From: Nocardioides seonyuensis
GTDB taxonomy: Bacteria > Actinomycetota > Actinomycetes > Propionibacteriales > Nocardioidaceae
Reading direction: 5' to 3'
NCBI RefSeq assembly: GCF_004683965.1
Contig: NZ_CP038436.1
Coordinates: 1,364,001 to 1,428,000, forward strand
Length of the DNA: 64,000 nucleotides
Position 1 is the first letter of the stretch. The number at the start of each line of letters is the position of its first letter. A program made the position numbers and the translations under genes. Under the pieces are notes generated by a model, which was given only the letters and a program-made list of their open reading frames with translations, ran no database searches and was not told the DNA's origin. This document shows positions 8,292 through 17,000 of the stretch, piece by piece.

Positions 8292-9674
8292 TCAGCCCGC
8301 CACCGCGGAGACGAAGCCCGCCGCCAGGACCATGAGCGGCAGCAGCGACAGCAGCGTCAGCGACTCGACCACGTCACCGGCCCGGCCACGCCTGACCGAC
8401 GCCGAGGTCGGGACCAGCGTGAGGAGCAGCAGGACGGCACCGACACCTGCCAGCACGATCGCCGCTCCGGCACGCCAGCCGTCGTGGATGAGCAGCATGG
8501 AGACAGCGACCGACACCAGCCCGAGAACCCCGGACACGAGGCCGGCGAGCACCTCGCTGCCGGTGCGGAACTGGCGGGTCCGGAACATCACCGCGAGACA
8601 GCACACGACGGCCAGGACCGTGCCGAAGGCACCGCGGTCGACGGCGAGGGGCGCGAACAGCACCAGCAGGGAGCCGACGGTGGCGGAGACCGCCAGCAGG
8701 ATCTCGTGGCCCACCCGGGCGTCGTGCCCCACCTCGACGGGGTCGATCTCGTCGGGATCGGCGGTGACGTCCTGGAGCGAGTAGATCTGTTCCACCCGGG
8801 TGCCTGTCATGCCCAGGGCGAGCCATGGGAAGACGCTGCCGGCCAGGACGACCAGCGTCATCAGGACGGTGAACAGGACTCCGGGCTCCAGCGACACCAC
8901 CTGCAGCACGAGGCCCGAGGCCAGCAGCACCGCCCCGACCACGATGGCCGGGATCATCAGGGTCCGGCCGTCCTGGAGGCCCACGACCGCGACGAGGCCG
9001 ACGAGCAGGACGCCTGCTCCGGCGCACGCCACCGGCGCCTCGAAGAACGAGTCGGCGAGCGGCCAGGTCCACTCGGCCAGCGGCCCCGGCGCCAGCAGCA
9101 GCCCTGCGACGGCGGCATGGAGAGCAGCGATCAGGGAGACGGCGACGCCGGCCTCGGGCTCGTCCTGGGCGCGCGCCAGCACGACTCCGCCCACCACCAG
9201 CAGCGCCGCGATCACCGCAGCGGCGACCCCGCCGAGCAGGTTGTCCCCCTGGAGGAGGAGCGCCACGGCACCGAGGGCCAGGAGGATGGCTCCGGCGCCG
9301 AGCGCAGTGCGACGCCCGTCGGCGGGCTGCCAGGGCTGGAGCTCACGCTCGACCACGTCGGCCATCGCCTCGACCACGTCGTCGTAGACCCGCGGCGGGG
9401 TGTCGTCGACACCGGCCGTGACGGTGAGCAGACCACCGTCCTCGACTCCCTGGATGGTCAGGCTCGCGTCGTTGGCGAGGACCCGGCCGTCCTGGGTGAC
9501 CAAGCGGTAGCCGCCGTAGACCGTGGAGGCGTCGAGCAGGCCCACCGAGCGAGCCAGCTCGGGAACGAGCTCGGCGACCGGGATGGCTCCGGGAAGCACC
9601 AGGTCGACCCGCCGGGACCCCGACGCCACGGTGACCCGGATCAGGCCGGAAGCGACCGACGAGCCCTGGGTCAT
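8292..9674 (-). CDS. eccD: Type VII secretion integral membrane protein EccD (copy 1)
   Basis: A 460-residue protein. Residues 1-95 form a ubiquitin-like cytoplasmic domain (RVTVASGSRRVDLVLPG ... VLANDASLTIQGVEDGGLLTV), followed by about eleven membrane segments, the EccD architecture. EccD forms the membrane vestibule of the ESX channel. ATG 9672-9674 has a good ribosome site (GGGGGAG). It lies 4 bases before eccB and is co-transcribed with it. A second EccD-like gene sits at 12566-13936. Confidence 0.94.
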   Translation of the reverse strand: MTQGSSVASGLIRVTVASGSRRVDLVLPGAIPVAELVPELARSVGLLDASTVYGGYRLVTQDGRVLANDASLTIQGVEDGGLLTVTAGVDDTPPRVYDDVVEAMADVVERELQPWQPADGRRTALGAGAILLALGAVALLLQGDNLLGGVAAAVIAALLVVGGVVLARAQDEPEAGVAVSLIAALHAAVAGLLLAPGPLAEWTWPLADSFFEAPVACAGAGVLLVGLVAVVGLQDGRTLMIPAIVVGAVLLASGLVLQVVSLEPGVLFTVLMTLVVLAGSVFPWLALGMTGTRVEQIYSLQDVTADPDEIDPVEVGHDARVGHEILLAVSATVGSLLVLFAPLAVDRGAFGTVLAVVCCLAVMFRTRQFRTGSEVLAGLVSGVLGLVSVAVSMLLIHDGWRAGAAIVLAGVGAVLLLLTLVPTSASVRRGRAGDVVESLTLLSLLPLMVLAAGFVSAVAG

Positions 9675-9782
9675 GGCCTGCTCCCCCGCATGGTCATCTC
9701 ACTCCCGCTGTGTCTTCGCTCCCACGAACGAGGAGCAGCCTAGGCGACAGGCCGGACGAGGCACGGACGCGGACCTGACCGG

Positions 9783-11210
9783 TCATCCGAGGACGCCCGG
9801 TGCGGCGTCGTCCTCGCCGACCCACTCGCTGTCGGGGGCCATCAGGTCCTGCCTCTCGCGGTTCTCGTCCTTCCCTCGGCGGTCTCGGCGTCCCTGGGGG
9901 ACCGCCGCGCCTCCCGCACGCGCACCCGCCGCGCCACCTCGAGCACCACTGCGGCCCGCCTGACCGGCTGCCGCTGCACCACCGGCGGGACCGCGAGCCC
10001 CTGCGCCCCGGGCCGGCGCAGCCGCGGAGGACGCCGCCGAGCCAGCAGGGCCGGAGCCGACGGCCCGCGCTGTCCCACCCGCAGCGCCCCCCAGGGGCGT
10101 GCTCCCGAGGGCACCCCCGGCGGCGACGGAAGGCCCAGCCATCAGCCCGCCTGGGATCGAGGCCGCCCCGCTGGAAGGGCCGGTGCCGCCGGAGAGCCCA
10201 GCTGTGGCACCGGACTGCGGAGCCGGACCGGACAGCGCGAGTCCGCTCTGTGCCTCGGCGGAGACACTGGTGATCAGGGCGGGACCACTCGAGCCGGCAA
10301 GGTGGGAGGGGCTCGCGTGGGTCGACGCCGGCACCCCGGCGGCGTAGTCGCGCCTGACCGGAGGGTCCCAGGAGGGCGGCCTGCCCGGCTCCTCGAGGAC
10401 GCCCTCGCGCTGCCGCTCCAGCTCACGCTGCCGCTCCAGCTCACGCTGGCGTTCGATCTCGCGCTGTCGCTCCAGCTCGCGCTGGCGGTCGAGCTCGCGC
10501 TGCCGCTCCAGCTCGCGCTGGCGGTCGAGCTCGCGCTGCCGCTCCAGCTCGCGCTGCCGCTCGATCTCCCGCTGCCGCTCCAGCTCGCGCTGCCGTTCCA
10601 GCTCACGCAGTCGCTCCAGCTCTTGCCGGCGGAGCTCCTTCTGCTGCTCCTGCGTGAGCCGGGACTCAGGGATGTCGTGGTGGACCCGGATCTGCTGCTC
10701 GGCGTGGGAGAACGTCTGCTGGAGGTTCTCCATCTCGCGGCGGGCGGCGTCCTCGCGCTGGGCGACTGCCTCGTTGTAGCTGGTGGTCGCGCTGGTGTGC
10801 GCACTCAGGGCGGTGAGGTAGGGGGTCTGGTCGGCGGCCTGCGGATCCGGCTGGGGCGCCGGCCCAGGGTCGACCGGGGCTCCCCCGCGGTCCCAGCTCT
10901 CGACGAGCCGCACGGCAGTGCCCATCGCAGCGCTGGCCGCATCCAGCGCCCGGGCCGTGCCACGCAGGACGCGCCGCTGCTCGCGGAGGTGCTCGGCCAT
11001 GCCGGTCAGTGACGCGGCAGCGGCCTCGCGGGTGCGCGGGCCCAGCTGCTCGTGCTCCTCCAACCCGGTGAGCACCTGCTGGAGGTGCTTCTCGGAGGTC
11101 TTGATCCTGCCGATGGCGGTGCGCCAGCCGACGGCCATCTCGGCGAGGATGTCGGCGTCGCGGACGTTGGCGACGGCGGCTCGGAGGCGAGCCTCGTGTG
11201 GCCCGGTCAT
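9783..11210 (-). CDS. T7SS-locus coiled-coil protein with RELERQ hexapeptide repeats
   Basis: Not a recognised family. Three parts are visible in the 475 residues. The helical N-terminal region (1-190) contains conserved-looking Trp/Leu heptads, of the size of a WXG/LXG-like domain. About twelve copies of the hexapeptide (E/D)RQRE(L/I) at residues 197-270 predict a long charged helix. The Gly/Ala/Ser/Pro-rich tail (290-475) has low complexity. It follows the 131-residue gene by 4 bases and precedes eccD, so it belongs to the secretion operon. It has no signal peptide. It could be a T7SS substrate or a structural accessory; the sequence does not decide. Confidence 0.75.
   Translation of the reverse strand: MTGPHEARLRAAVANVRDADILAEMAVGWRTAIGRIKTSEKHLQQVLTGLEEHEQLGPRTREAAAASLTGMAEHLREQRRVLRGTARALDAASAAMGTAVRLVESWDRGGAPVDPGPAPQPDPQAADQTPYLTALSAHTSATTSYNEAVAQREDAARREMENLQQTFSHAEQQIRVHHDIPESRLTQEQQKELRRQELERLRELERQRELERQREIERQRELERQRELDRQRELERQRELDRQRELERQREIERQRELERQRELERQREGVLEEPGRPPSWDPPVRRDYAAGVPASTHASPSHLAGSSGPALITSVSAEAQSGLALSGPAPQSGATAGLSGGTGPSSGAASIPGGLMAGPSVAAGGALGSTPLGGAAGGTARAVGSGPAGSAASSAAAPARGAGARGPAGGAAAAGQAGRSGARGGAAGARAGGAAVPQGRRDRRGKDENRERQDLMAPDSEWVGEDDAAPGVLG
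10407..10622 (-). repeat. 18-bp tandem repeat encoding (E/D)RQREL
   Basis: About twelve in-frame copies of an 18-bp unit (cgctgccgctccagctca and variants on the plus strand) lie inside the coiled-coil gene. Substitutions change E to D and L to I in a few units. Copy number is likely to vary by slippage without breaking the frame. Confidence 0.9.
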
Positions 11211-11214
11211 CGTC

Positions 11215-11610
11215 TCAGCCCCTGTCCACGTCGAGGGCCAGCCGGCCCAGCGCCCGGAAGTGCTCGCGCGAGAGCTCGTCGGTGTCCTCGAGGTCGCCCA
11301 GGCAGTCCTCGAGATCGCGCGCGTAGCGGCGGACCGCAGCGGCGGAGGCGAGGGTGCTGTCGACAGCCTTGTCCTGGGCCCAGCCGTAGACCTCGCGCAG
11401 GCTGCGACCCTCGTGGAAGTCGCCGAAGTTGGCGCGACCGGTCTGGCTCCCGGCCAACGTGTCGATGTTGCGGTGTCGCCCCGTCATGGCCTGGACGACG
11501 TCCTCGCGTCCGTGGCGGTCCGCCTCGGGATCGAGATTCTCCGACGCCGACCGCAGTGCGCGTGCCAGGTCGCGGATCAGCTCCGCGTCGACACGAATGT
11601 CCTTCCCCAC
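11215..11610 (-). CDS. Small helical T7SS-associated protein (EspC/ESX substrate-like)
   Basis: A 131-residue soluble, mostly helical protein starting with GTG at 11608-11610 behind GGGGG. It begins GKDIRVDAELIRDLARALRSASENL, similar in layout to EspC/DUF2580-type ESX-associated proteins that open with a short helix pair. No WXG motif, signal peptide or membrane segment is seen. It is the first gene of the unit leading to the coiled-coil protein (gap 4 bases), eccD, eccB and mycP. Function within the system is inferred from position. Confidence 0.7.
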   Translation of the reverse strand: MGKDIRVDAELIRDLARALRSASENLDPEADRHGREDVVQAMTGRHRNIDTLAGSQTGRANFGDFHEGRSLREVYGWAQDKAVDSTLASAAAVRRYARDLEDCLGDLEDTDELSREHFRALGRLALDVDRG

Positions 11611-11736
11611 CGTGATTCCCCCTCAGACCTGATGTCTGTCGATCGCACCGGCGAGTGCCGATGCCGTCTGACCCGATTCTGTCGGACCGGAGCGCTCGCC
11701 ACAGCGACCCGGCCGAAGATGTGGACACACGAGCAG

Positions 11737-11768
11737 CGAGGCCGGCCACCACACGGTGACCGGCCTCG
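11737..11768 (-). terminator. Hairpin terminator behind the WXG100 pair
   Basis: A 9-bp perfect stem (11737-11745 with 11760-11768) is extended by a further CACC/GGTG pairing with a 4-nt loop. It lies 18 bases after the stop of the second esx gene on the minus strand. It would separate the abundant esx transcript from the downstream ecc genes. Confidence 0.65.
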
Positions 11769-11785
11769 GCTTGGTGTGATGCTGC

Positions 11786-12082
11786 TCAGCCCGGGAAGCG
11801 GCCGGCGCCGCGGCTGTCGGCGCTCTTGTACTCGGCGTTGGAGGTGTCGACGCCCTGACCGGCCTGCGTCAGCAGGGTGATCATGTCGGTCATCGCGGCG
11901 TCCCACTTCTTCTTGGCGTCGTCGTAGGCGAGCTTGGCGCCACCGTGCCAGTCGCTCTTGAGGGGGTTGAGCTCGTCCTCGAGGGTGTTGAGCCGGGCCT
12001 CGATGTCGCGAGCTGCGCGGATGACGTCTGCGGCACCCGTCTCGAGCTTGCCGTGCTGGACCTGGATTCCGTCGAAAGTCAT
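11786..12082 (-). CDS. WXG100 protein, ESAT-6/CFP-10-like (second of the pair)
   Basis: A 98-residue helical-hairpin protein, the classic length of a type VII substrate. The central turn is WHG in LKSDWHGGAKLAYDDAK (Trp45), the WXG motif. The true start is the ATG at 12080-12082, which has AAGGAG 8 bases upstream; a longer open frame to 12340 has no support. A Tyr-x-x-x-Asp-like tail (YKSADSRG) follows the second helix, similar to the secretion signal YxxxD/E. It is paired with the gene at 12129-12440 and probably secreted as a heterodimer through EccC. Confidence 0.93.
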   Translation of the reverse strand: MTFDGIQVQHGKLETGAADVIRAARDIEARLNTLEDELNPLKSDWHGGAKLAYDDAKKKWDAAMTDMITLLTQAGQGVDTSNAEYKSADSRGAGRFPG

Positions 12083-12128
12083 GGTGTTCTCCTTCTGGGG
12101 AGTGGTGTCGGGAAGTGTGGGGCGCGGG

Positions 12129-12440
12129 TCAGCCGAGGCGGCCGCGGAGGTTGGCGTTGTTGCTCGACTGCTGCTCGTCGGTCGCGACGTTGTCCTTCTC
12201 GGTCTCGATGAGCGCCGTGGACAGGTCGTCGAGGGCCTTGAGGATGATCTCCTGCTTGTCGCGCCAGGCGACCATGAGGTGGCTGAACGACGTGGCGCCC
12301 TGGCCTCCCCAGCCGGTGAGCATCTGGGCGACCTCGTCACCCATCCGGTCAGCCTTGCCCTTGACCTCGGTCCGGGCCTGGGTCACGAGGTCAGCCGCCT
12401 TGCTGAGCGCCTTCTCTGTCTGGCCGAACACTTCGTTCAT
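12129..12440 (-). CDS. WXG100 protein, ESAT-6/CFP-10-like (first of the pair)
   Basis: A 103-residue helical hairpin. The WXG turn is WGG in LTGWGGQGATSF (Trp44). ATG 12438-12440 is preceded by AGAAGGA. It lies 46 bases upstream of the partner WXG100 gene, so the pair is bicistronic. Helix one carries alternating charged residues and helix two ends in a flexible SSNNANLRG tail. Expected partner and co-substrate of the neighbouring WXG100 protein. Confidence 0.93.
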   Translation of the reverse strand: MNEVFGQTEKALSKAADLVTQARTEVKGKADRMGDEVAQMLTGWGGQGATSFSHLMVAWRDKQEIILKALDDLSTALIETEKDNVATDEQQSSNNANLRGRLG

Positions 12441-12565
12441 GTCGATTCCTTCTCCCCCGGCGGCGAAACCGACCGAGTATTCAGTGGTGTGTGTCGAAGT
12501 CCTGCTTCCGGAGGCGTCCCATCCGGCGTCGAGGAGCGTCTACCCCGCCACCGGGGCCGTAAACC

Positions 12566-13936
12566 TCACGAAGTGATTTCCCACAGGGCACGGAAGATCC
12601 CCGCGGCCACCACGGCCGAGCCGATCGCCAGGCTCCCGCTCAACGACTCGGCGAGCTCGGCCCGTCGCGACCACCACACCGAACGCCAGCCGCGGCCGCT
12701 CGCGACCGCAGCGGCCAGCGCCGCGGCACCGAGCAGCACCGTCACGCAGAAGAAGACGAACAGGTGGGTCGTGAACCCGGACGAGACGAGCTCGACCGAC
12801 AGTGCCGTCCAGGCCAGGAGGCCGGTGGCGCGCAGCATCCCGCGCGCCGCCCGGTGCCGGTAGGAGCGTGCGGCCAGCAGCAGCGAGGCTCCTGCGAAGA
12901 AGACCAGGCAACGCGAGCCGATCAGGTCCAGGTCGGCGTCTGCGCTGCGCAGGAGCAGTGGACTGGCACCCGCCCCGACCACGAGGATCGCAGCGCACCC
13001 GGCAGTGACCGTGCGGGAGGCGCTCTGCACCAGACGCGCCATGGCGGCACCAGCCACGACGATGCGCCCCCGCCGGCCCTTGCGGCTGGTGTCGCGGGCC
13101 GACCATGCGGTCACCGCGAGGCGGTCGAGGTCGAGGAGGGCCTCGTCGGGGACGTCGACCGCCATCGACGGCACGAAGCGCGCCGCCAGCATGGCCAGGA
13201 CGACCAACAGGCTCCACGACACGCGTGCGTCCCACCCCAGCAGGGGACTGAGCGAGCAGACGGCACAGACGGTGAGCCCGGCGGCGATCCACACCGTGCT
13301 CACCTCGTCCGGCTCCTCCGCCATCGCCCGCCCGGTGCCGGCCACCACCGCCGCGGTCAGGCCGGCCGAGGCCACGATGGCCGGGAGCAGGTGGTCACCG
13401 GGGACGTAGAGCGCACCGAGCGCGGCTGACGCACCGAAGGCGGGCGCTGCCACTGCGCGCTGCCGCGCGTGCCGCCCCACGGGCAGTGAACCCACGAGGG
13501 CACAGGCCACCAGGACGGCGACCACGACGGTGCGTACGACGTCGTCGCCCGCGCGAGCGGCGTACCACGCGGCGAGCAGGGCGAATCCGACACCGAGCCC
13601 GGCGACCAGGGCTGCGACGGCGGGGTGGTCGGTGTCGGCGTCGGCGGTGGCGACTGCGGGCGTCGTACGTGAACGGGACAGACCGGTCGCGGCCACCAGG
13701 ACGTCGCCCGTCTGCACGCCGGCCTCGACGAGCGTCCGCCCGGCATCGACCAGCTCGCCCAGCGGTGTCTGGAGCAGGGGGATGCCGGCGATGCCGGTCT
13801 GCTGGGAGTACTCCCTGGCGACGTCGACCGAGCTGGCGCCGACAGGGACGACCAGGTCGAGCACCCCCGCGGGGCCGTGGACGCTCACTGCCAGGGTCGC
13901 GCTCGCCGAAGGTGGGCGGGTACCGGCCTCCGACAC
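12566..13936 (-). CDS. Second EccD-like type VII secretion membrane protein
   Basis: A 456-residue protein. The N-terminal 90 residues again form a ubiquitin-like fold (LAVSVHGPAGVLDLVVPVG ... TLVEAGVQTGDVLVAA), followed by about ten to eleven hydrophobic segments. It is thus a paralogue of the EccD at 8292-9674 with little residue identity by eye. GTG at 13934-13936 is chosen because GAGGGGGGAC lies just upstream and the ubiquitin-like domain begins soon after. A longer open frame runs upstream but would overlap the divergent eccC start. It is divergent from eccC with 124 bases between. It may form a hetero-dimer with the other EccD. Confidence 0.85.
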   Translation of the reverse strand: MSEAGTRPPSASATLAVSVHGPAGVLDLVVPVGASSVDVAREYSQQTGIAGIPLLQTPLGELVDAGRTLVEAGVQTGDVLVAATGLSRSRTTPAVATADADTDHPAVAALVAGLGVGFALLAAWYAARAGDDVVRTVVVAVLVACALVGSLPVGRHARQRAVAAPAFGASAALGALYVPGDHLLPAIVASAGLTAAVVAGTGRAMAEEPDEVSTVWIAAGLTVCAVCSLSPLLGWDARVSWSLLVVLAMLAARFVPSMAVDVPDEALLDLDRLAVTAWSARDTSRKGRRGRIVVAGAAMARLVQSASRTVTAGCAAILVVGAGASPLLLRSADADLDLIGSRCLVFFAGASLLLAARSYRHRAARGMLRATGLLAWTALSVELVSSGFTTHLFVFFCVTVLLGAAALAAAVASGRGWRSVWWSRRAELAESLSGSLAIGSAVVAAGIFRALWEITS

Positions 13937-14060
13937 CTTCTGTCCCCCCTCGTCGCTGGATGCTGCGTGGTGCAGCAGGGTAGTCGCCCCGATCACCGGA
14001 CACCTATCATCGTCGCGACCAGCGAGGGCCCGACGGAACGGGCACGGCGGAGGGGGATGC

Positions 14061-17000
14061 GTGAGCACTGCACTGCGCGGTGGCCACCGGCTGGACGAGC
14101 CCGAGCTGCCCACCGGCCAGATCGTGCTCCAGCCGCCCCCGGAGATCCAGGAGAGCGAAGGCGCCAGCGGCGTCCTGATGAACGCCATCCCGATGCTCGG
14201 GAGCCTCGGCTCGATCGTGCTCGTGGCGACCATGGGCGGAGGTGCCAACCGGGGACGGAGCTTCCTCGCCGCGGGCATGTTCCTCTTCGCGACGCTGGGC
14301 TTCATCATCGTGCAGATCGACCGCCAGCGTAAGCAGCGCGCCCAGCAGGTCACGGGGTCGCGCACCGAGTACCTCCGCTACCTCTCCAACATCCGCAAGG
14401 TCGCCCGCCAGGCCGGCGACCAGCAGCGCCGCGCCCTCAACTGGCACCACCCCGATCCCTCCGCCCTCCCTGCCCTCGCCGAGGAGCGCACCCGACTGTG
14501 GGAGCACGGGCCGACCGACGCCAACTTCCTCCACGTGCGCTACGGGCTCTGCTCCCAGCCGCTGTCCCTCGAGCTGATCCCCCCGGAGAGCGCGCCGGTC
14601 GACCAGGTCGACCCCGCTGCTGCTTCGGCACTGCACCGCCTCCTCGTGGTGCACCGGCTCCAGCCCAACCTGCCGGCCTCCATCGACCTGCGAGCCTTCG
14701 ACCGCATCGAGCTCTGCGGCGGCGAGGAGCAGGCGCGAGCCGCGGCACGCGCGATGATGTGCTCCGCGGCCGCCTTCCACAACCCCGAGCAGCTCGTCAT
14801 CGCCGTGCTGAGCTCGGAGCAGAACCTCACCCACTGGGACTGGGTCAAGTGGCTCCCGCACGCACACTCCGGCCGCGAGGCCGACGCTGTCGGCCCGATG
14901 CGTCTGGTGTCGACCTCCCTCGACGACCTCGGAAGCCTGCTGCCCGCCGAGCTGAGCGACCGGCCTCGCTTCGGCGCCGACGAGCGGGCGGCCACGCCGC
15001 ACATCCTGCTGGTCATCGACGGCGGGCACCTTCCGCCCGGCAACCACGTCGTGCCTCCCGACGGCCTGCACGGCGTGACCCTGCTCGACCTCCCCGCCCG
15101 CTGGGACGAGCTCGAGGACCCGACCCGGCTCCGGCTCCAGTTCACCGATGCGCCGGCCGAGTCCGGCAAGGAGCCGATCCTGGCCCTGCGTCTGCGCGGC
15201 GAGCCGGTCAAGGCGCTCGCCGACCAGTGCGACCTCGCGACGGCCGAGGCGTTCGCACGGCGGATGGCACCGCTGAAGACCGCCAGCGCCGAGGCGTCGT
15301 CCAGCAGCGGCGGCACCATCGACATCACCGCCACCACGCCGGACCACATGGAGCTCCTCGGGCTCGGCGACATCCACACCTACGACCCGGCCACCGCGTG
15401 GCGGCCGCGCCCCGCCCGCGACCGGCTGCGCGTGCCGATCGGCATCGGCGACTCGGGCGGGCTCATCCACCTCGACATCAAGGAGTCCGCGCAGCAGGGG
15501 ATGGGTCCGCACGGCCTCGTGATCGGCGCCACCGGGTCCGGAAAGTCGGAGTTCCTGCGCACCCTCGTGCTCGGCCTGGTGATGACCCACTCCTCCGAGC
15601 AGCTCAACCTGGTGCTCGTCGACTTCAAGGGCGGCGCGACGTTCGCGGGGATGGCCGACATGCCCCACGTCTCGGCCGTCATCACCAACCTCGCCAACGA
15701 GCTCACGCTCGTGGACCGCATGCAGGACGCCCTGTCGGGCGAGATGACGCGGCGCCAGGAGCTTCTGCGCGAGGCCGGCAACTACGCCTCCATCCGCGAC
15801 TACGAGAAGGCTCGGGCCAACGGTGAGCCCCTCGAGCCGATGCCGTCGCTGTTCATCGTGGTCGACGAGTTCTCCGAGATGCTGTCGGCCAAGCCGGAGT
15901 TCATCGACCTCTTCGTCGCCATCGGCCGGCTCGGTCGATCGCTGGGGCTCCATCTCCTGCTCGCCTCGCAGCGGTTGGAGGAGGGCCGCCTGCGCGGGCT
16001 GGAGTCCCACCTCTCCTACCGGGTGGGACTGCGCACCTTCTCGGCGGGCGAGTCCCGGGCGGTCCTCGGCGTGCCCGACGCCTACGAGCTTCCCGCCGTT
16101 CCAGGACTCGGCTTCCTCAAGCCCGACCAGTCGACGCTGCTGAGGTTCAAGGCCGCCTACGTCTCCGGCCCGCCCTCGAGCCGCGTCCGCGTCGCACGCG
16201 ACGAGGGCGGCGCGATCCGAGGCATCCTGCCCTTCACGATCTCCGAGGTGCAGACGCTCGAGACCGACACCGAGCCCGACGACGTCGCCGTCCCCGCACC
16301 CCAGCCCCAGGGCGAGCAGCCCTCCCTCCTCGACGTCGCCGTGCAGCGGATGATCGGCAAGGGCCCCGAGGCACACCAGGTGTGGCTGCCGCCCCTCGAC
16401 GTCCCGGACACCCTCGACGAGCTGATGCCCGACCTCGTCGAGGACCCCAACCTCGGCCTGGTCTCCCCGCAGTGGCGCCAGCTCAACGGCCTGGTGATCC
16501 CGCTCGGGACCGTCGACCGTCCGCGCGAGCAGCGTCGCGACACCATGACGCTCAACCTGACCGGCGCCTCCGGCCACGTGGCCGTCGTGGGCGGACCCCG
16601 CTCGGGCAAGAGCACCCTGCTGCGCACGATCGTCACCAGCATGTCGCTCGTCACCACGCCCCTCGAGTCGCAGTTCTTCGTGCTCGACTTCGGTGGCGGC
16701 ACGTTCGCGCCCCTCACCCGGCTGCCGCACGTCTCCGGTGTCGCGACCCGCTCCGAGCCCGACGTCGTACGACGCGTGATGGCCGAGGTCGAGGGCATCG
16801 TCGACCGGCGTGAGGCCTACTTCCGCGCGCAGGGCATCGACTCCATCGAGACCTACCGGTCGCGTCGTGCCAACGGAGCCGCCGACGACGGCTGGGGCGA
16901 CGTCTTCCTCGTGATCGACGGCTGGAGCACCCTGCGCGCCGAGTTCGACGACCTGGAGATGGAGATCCAGCAGCTCGCCGCGCGCGGCCTGACGTTCGGC

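Noticed and set aside
10407..10622. Repeat array as a CRISPR
   Set aside because: Units are 18 bp, contiguous and in frame with a coiled-coil coding sequence; there are no spacers and no cas genes.
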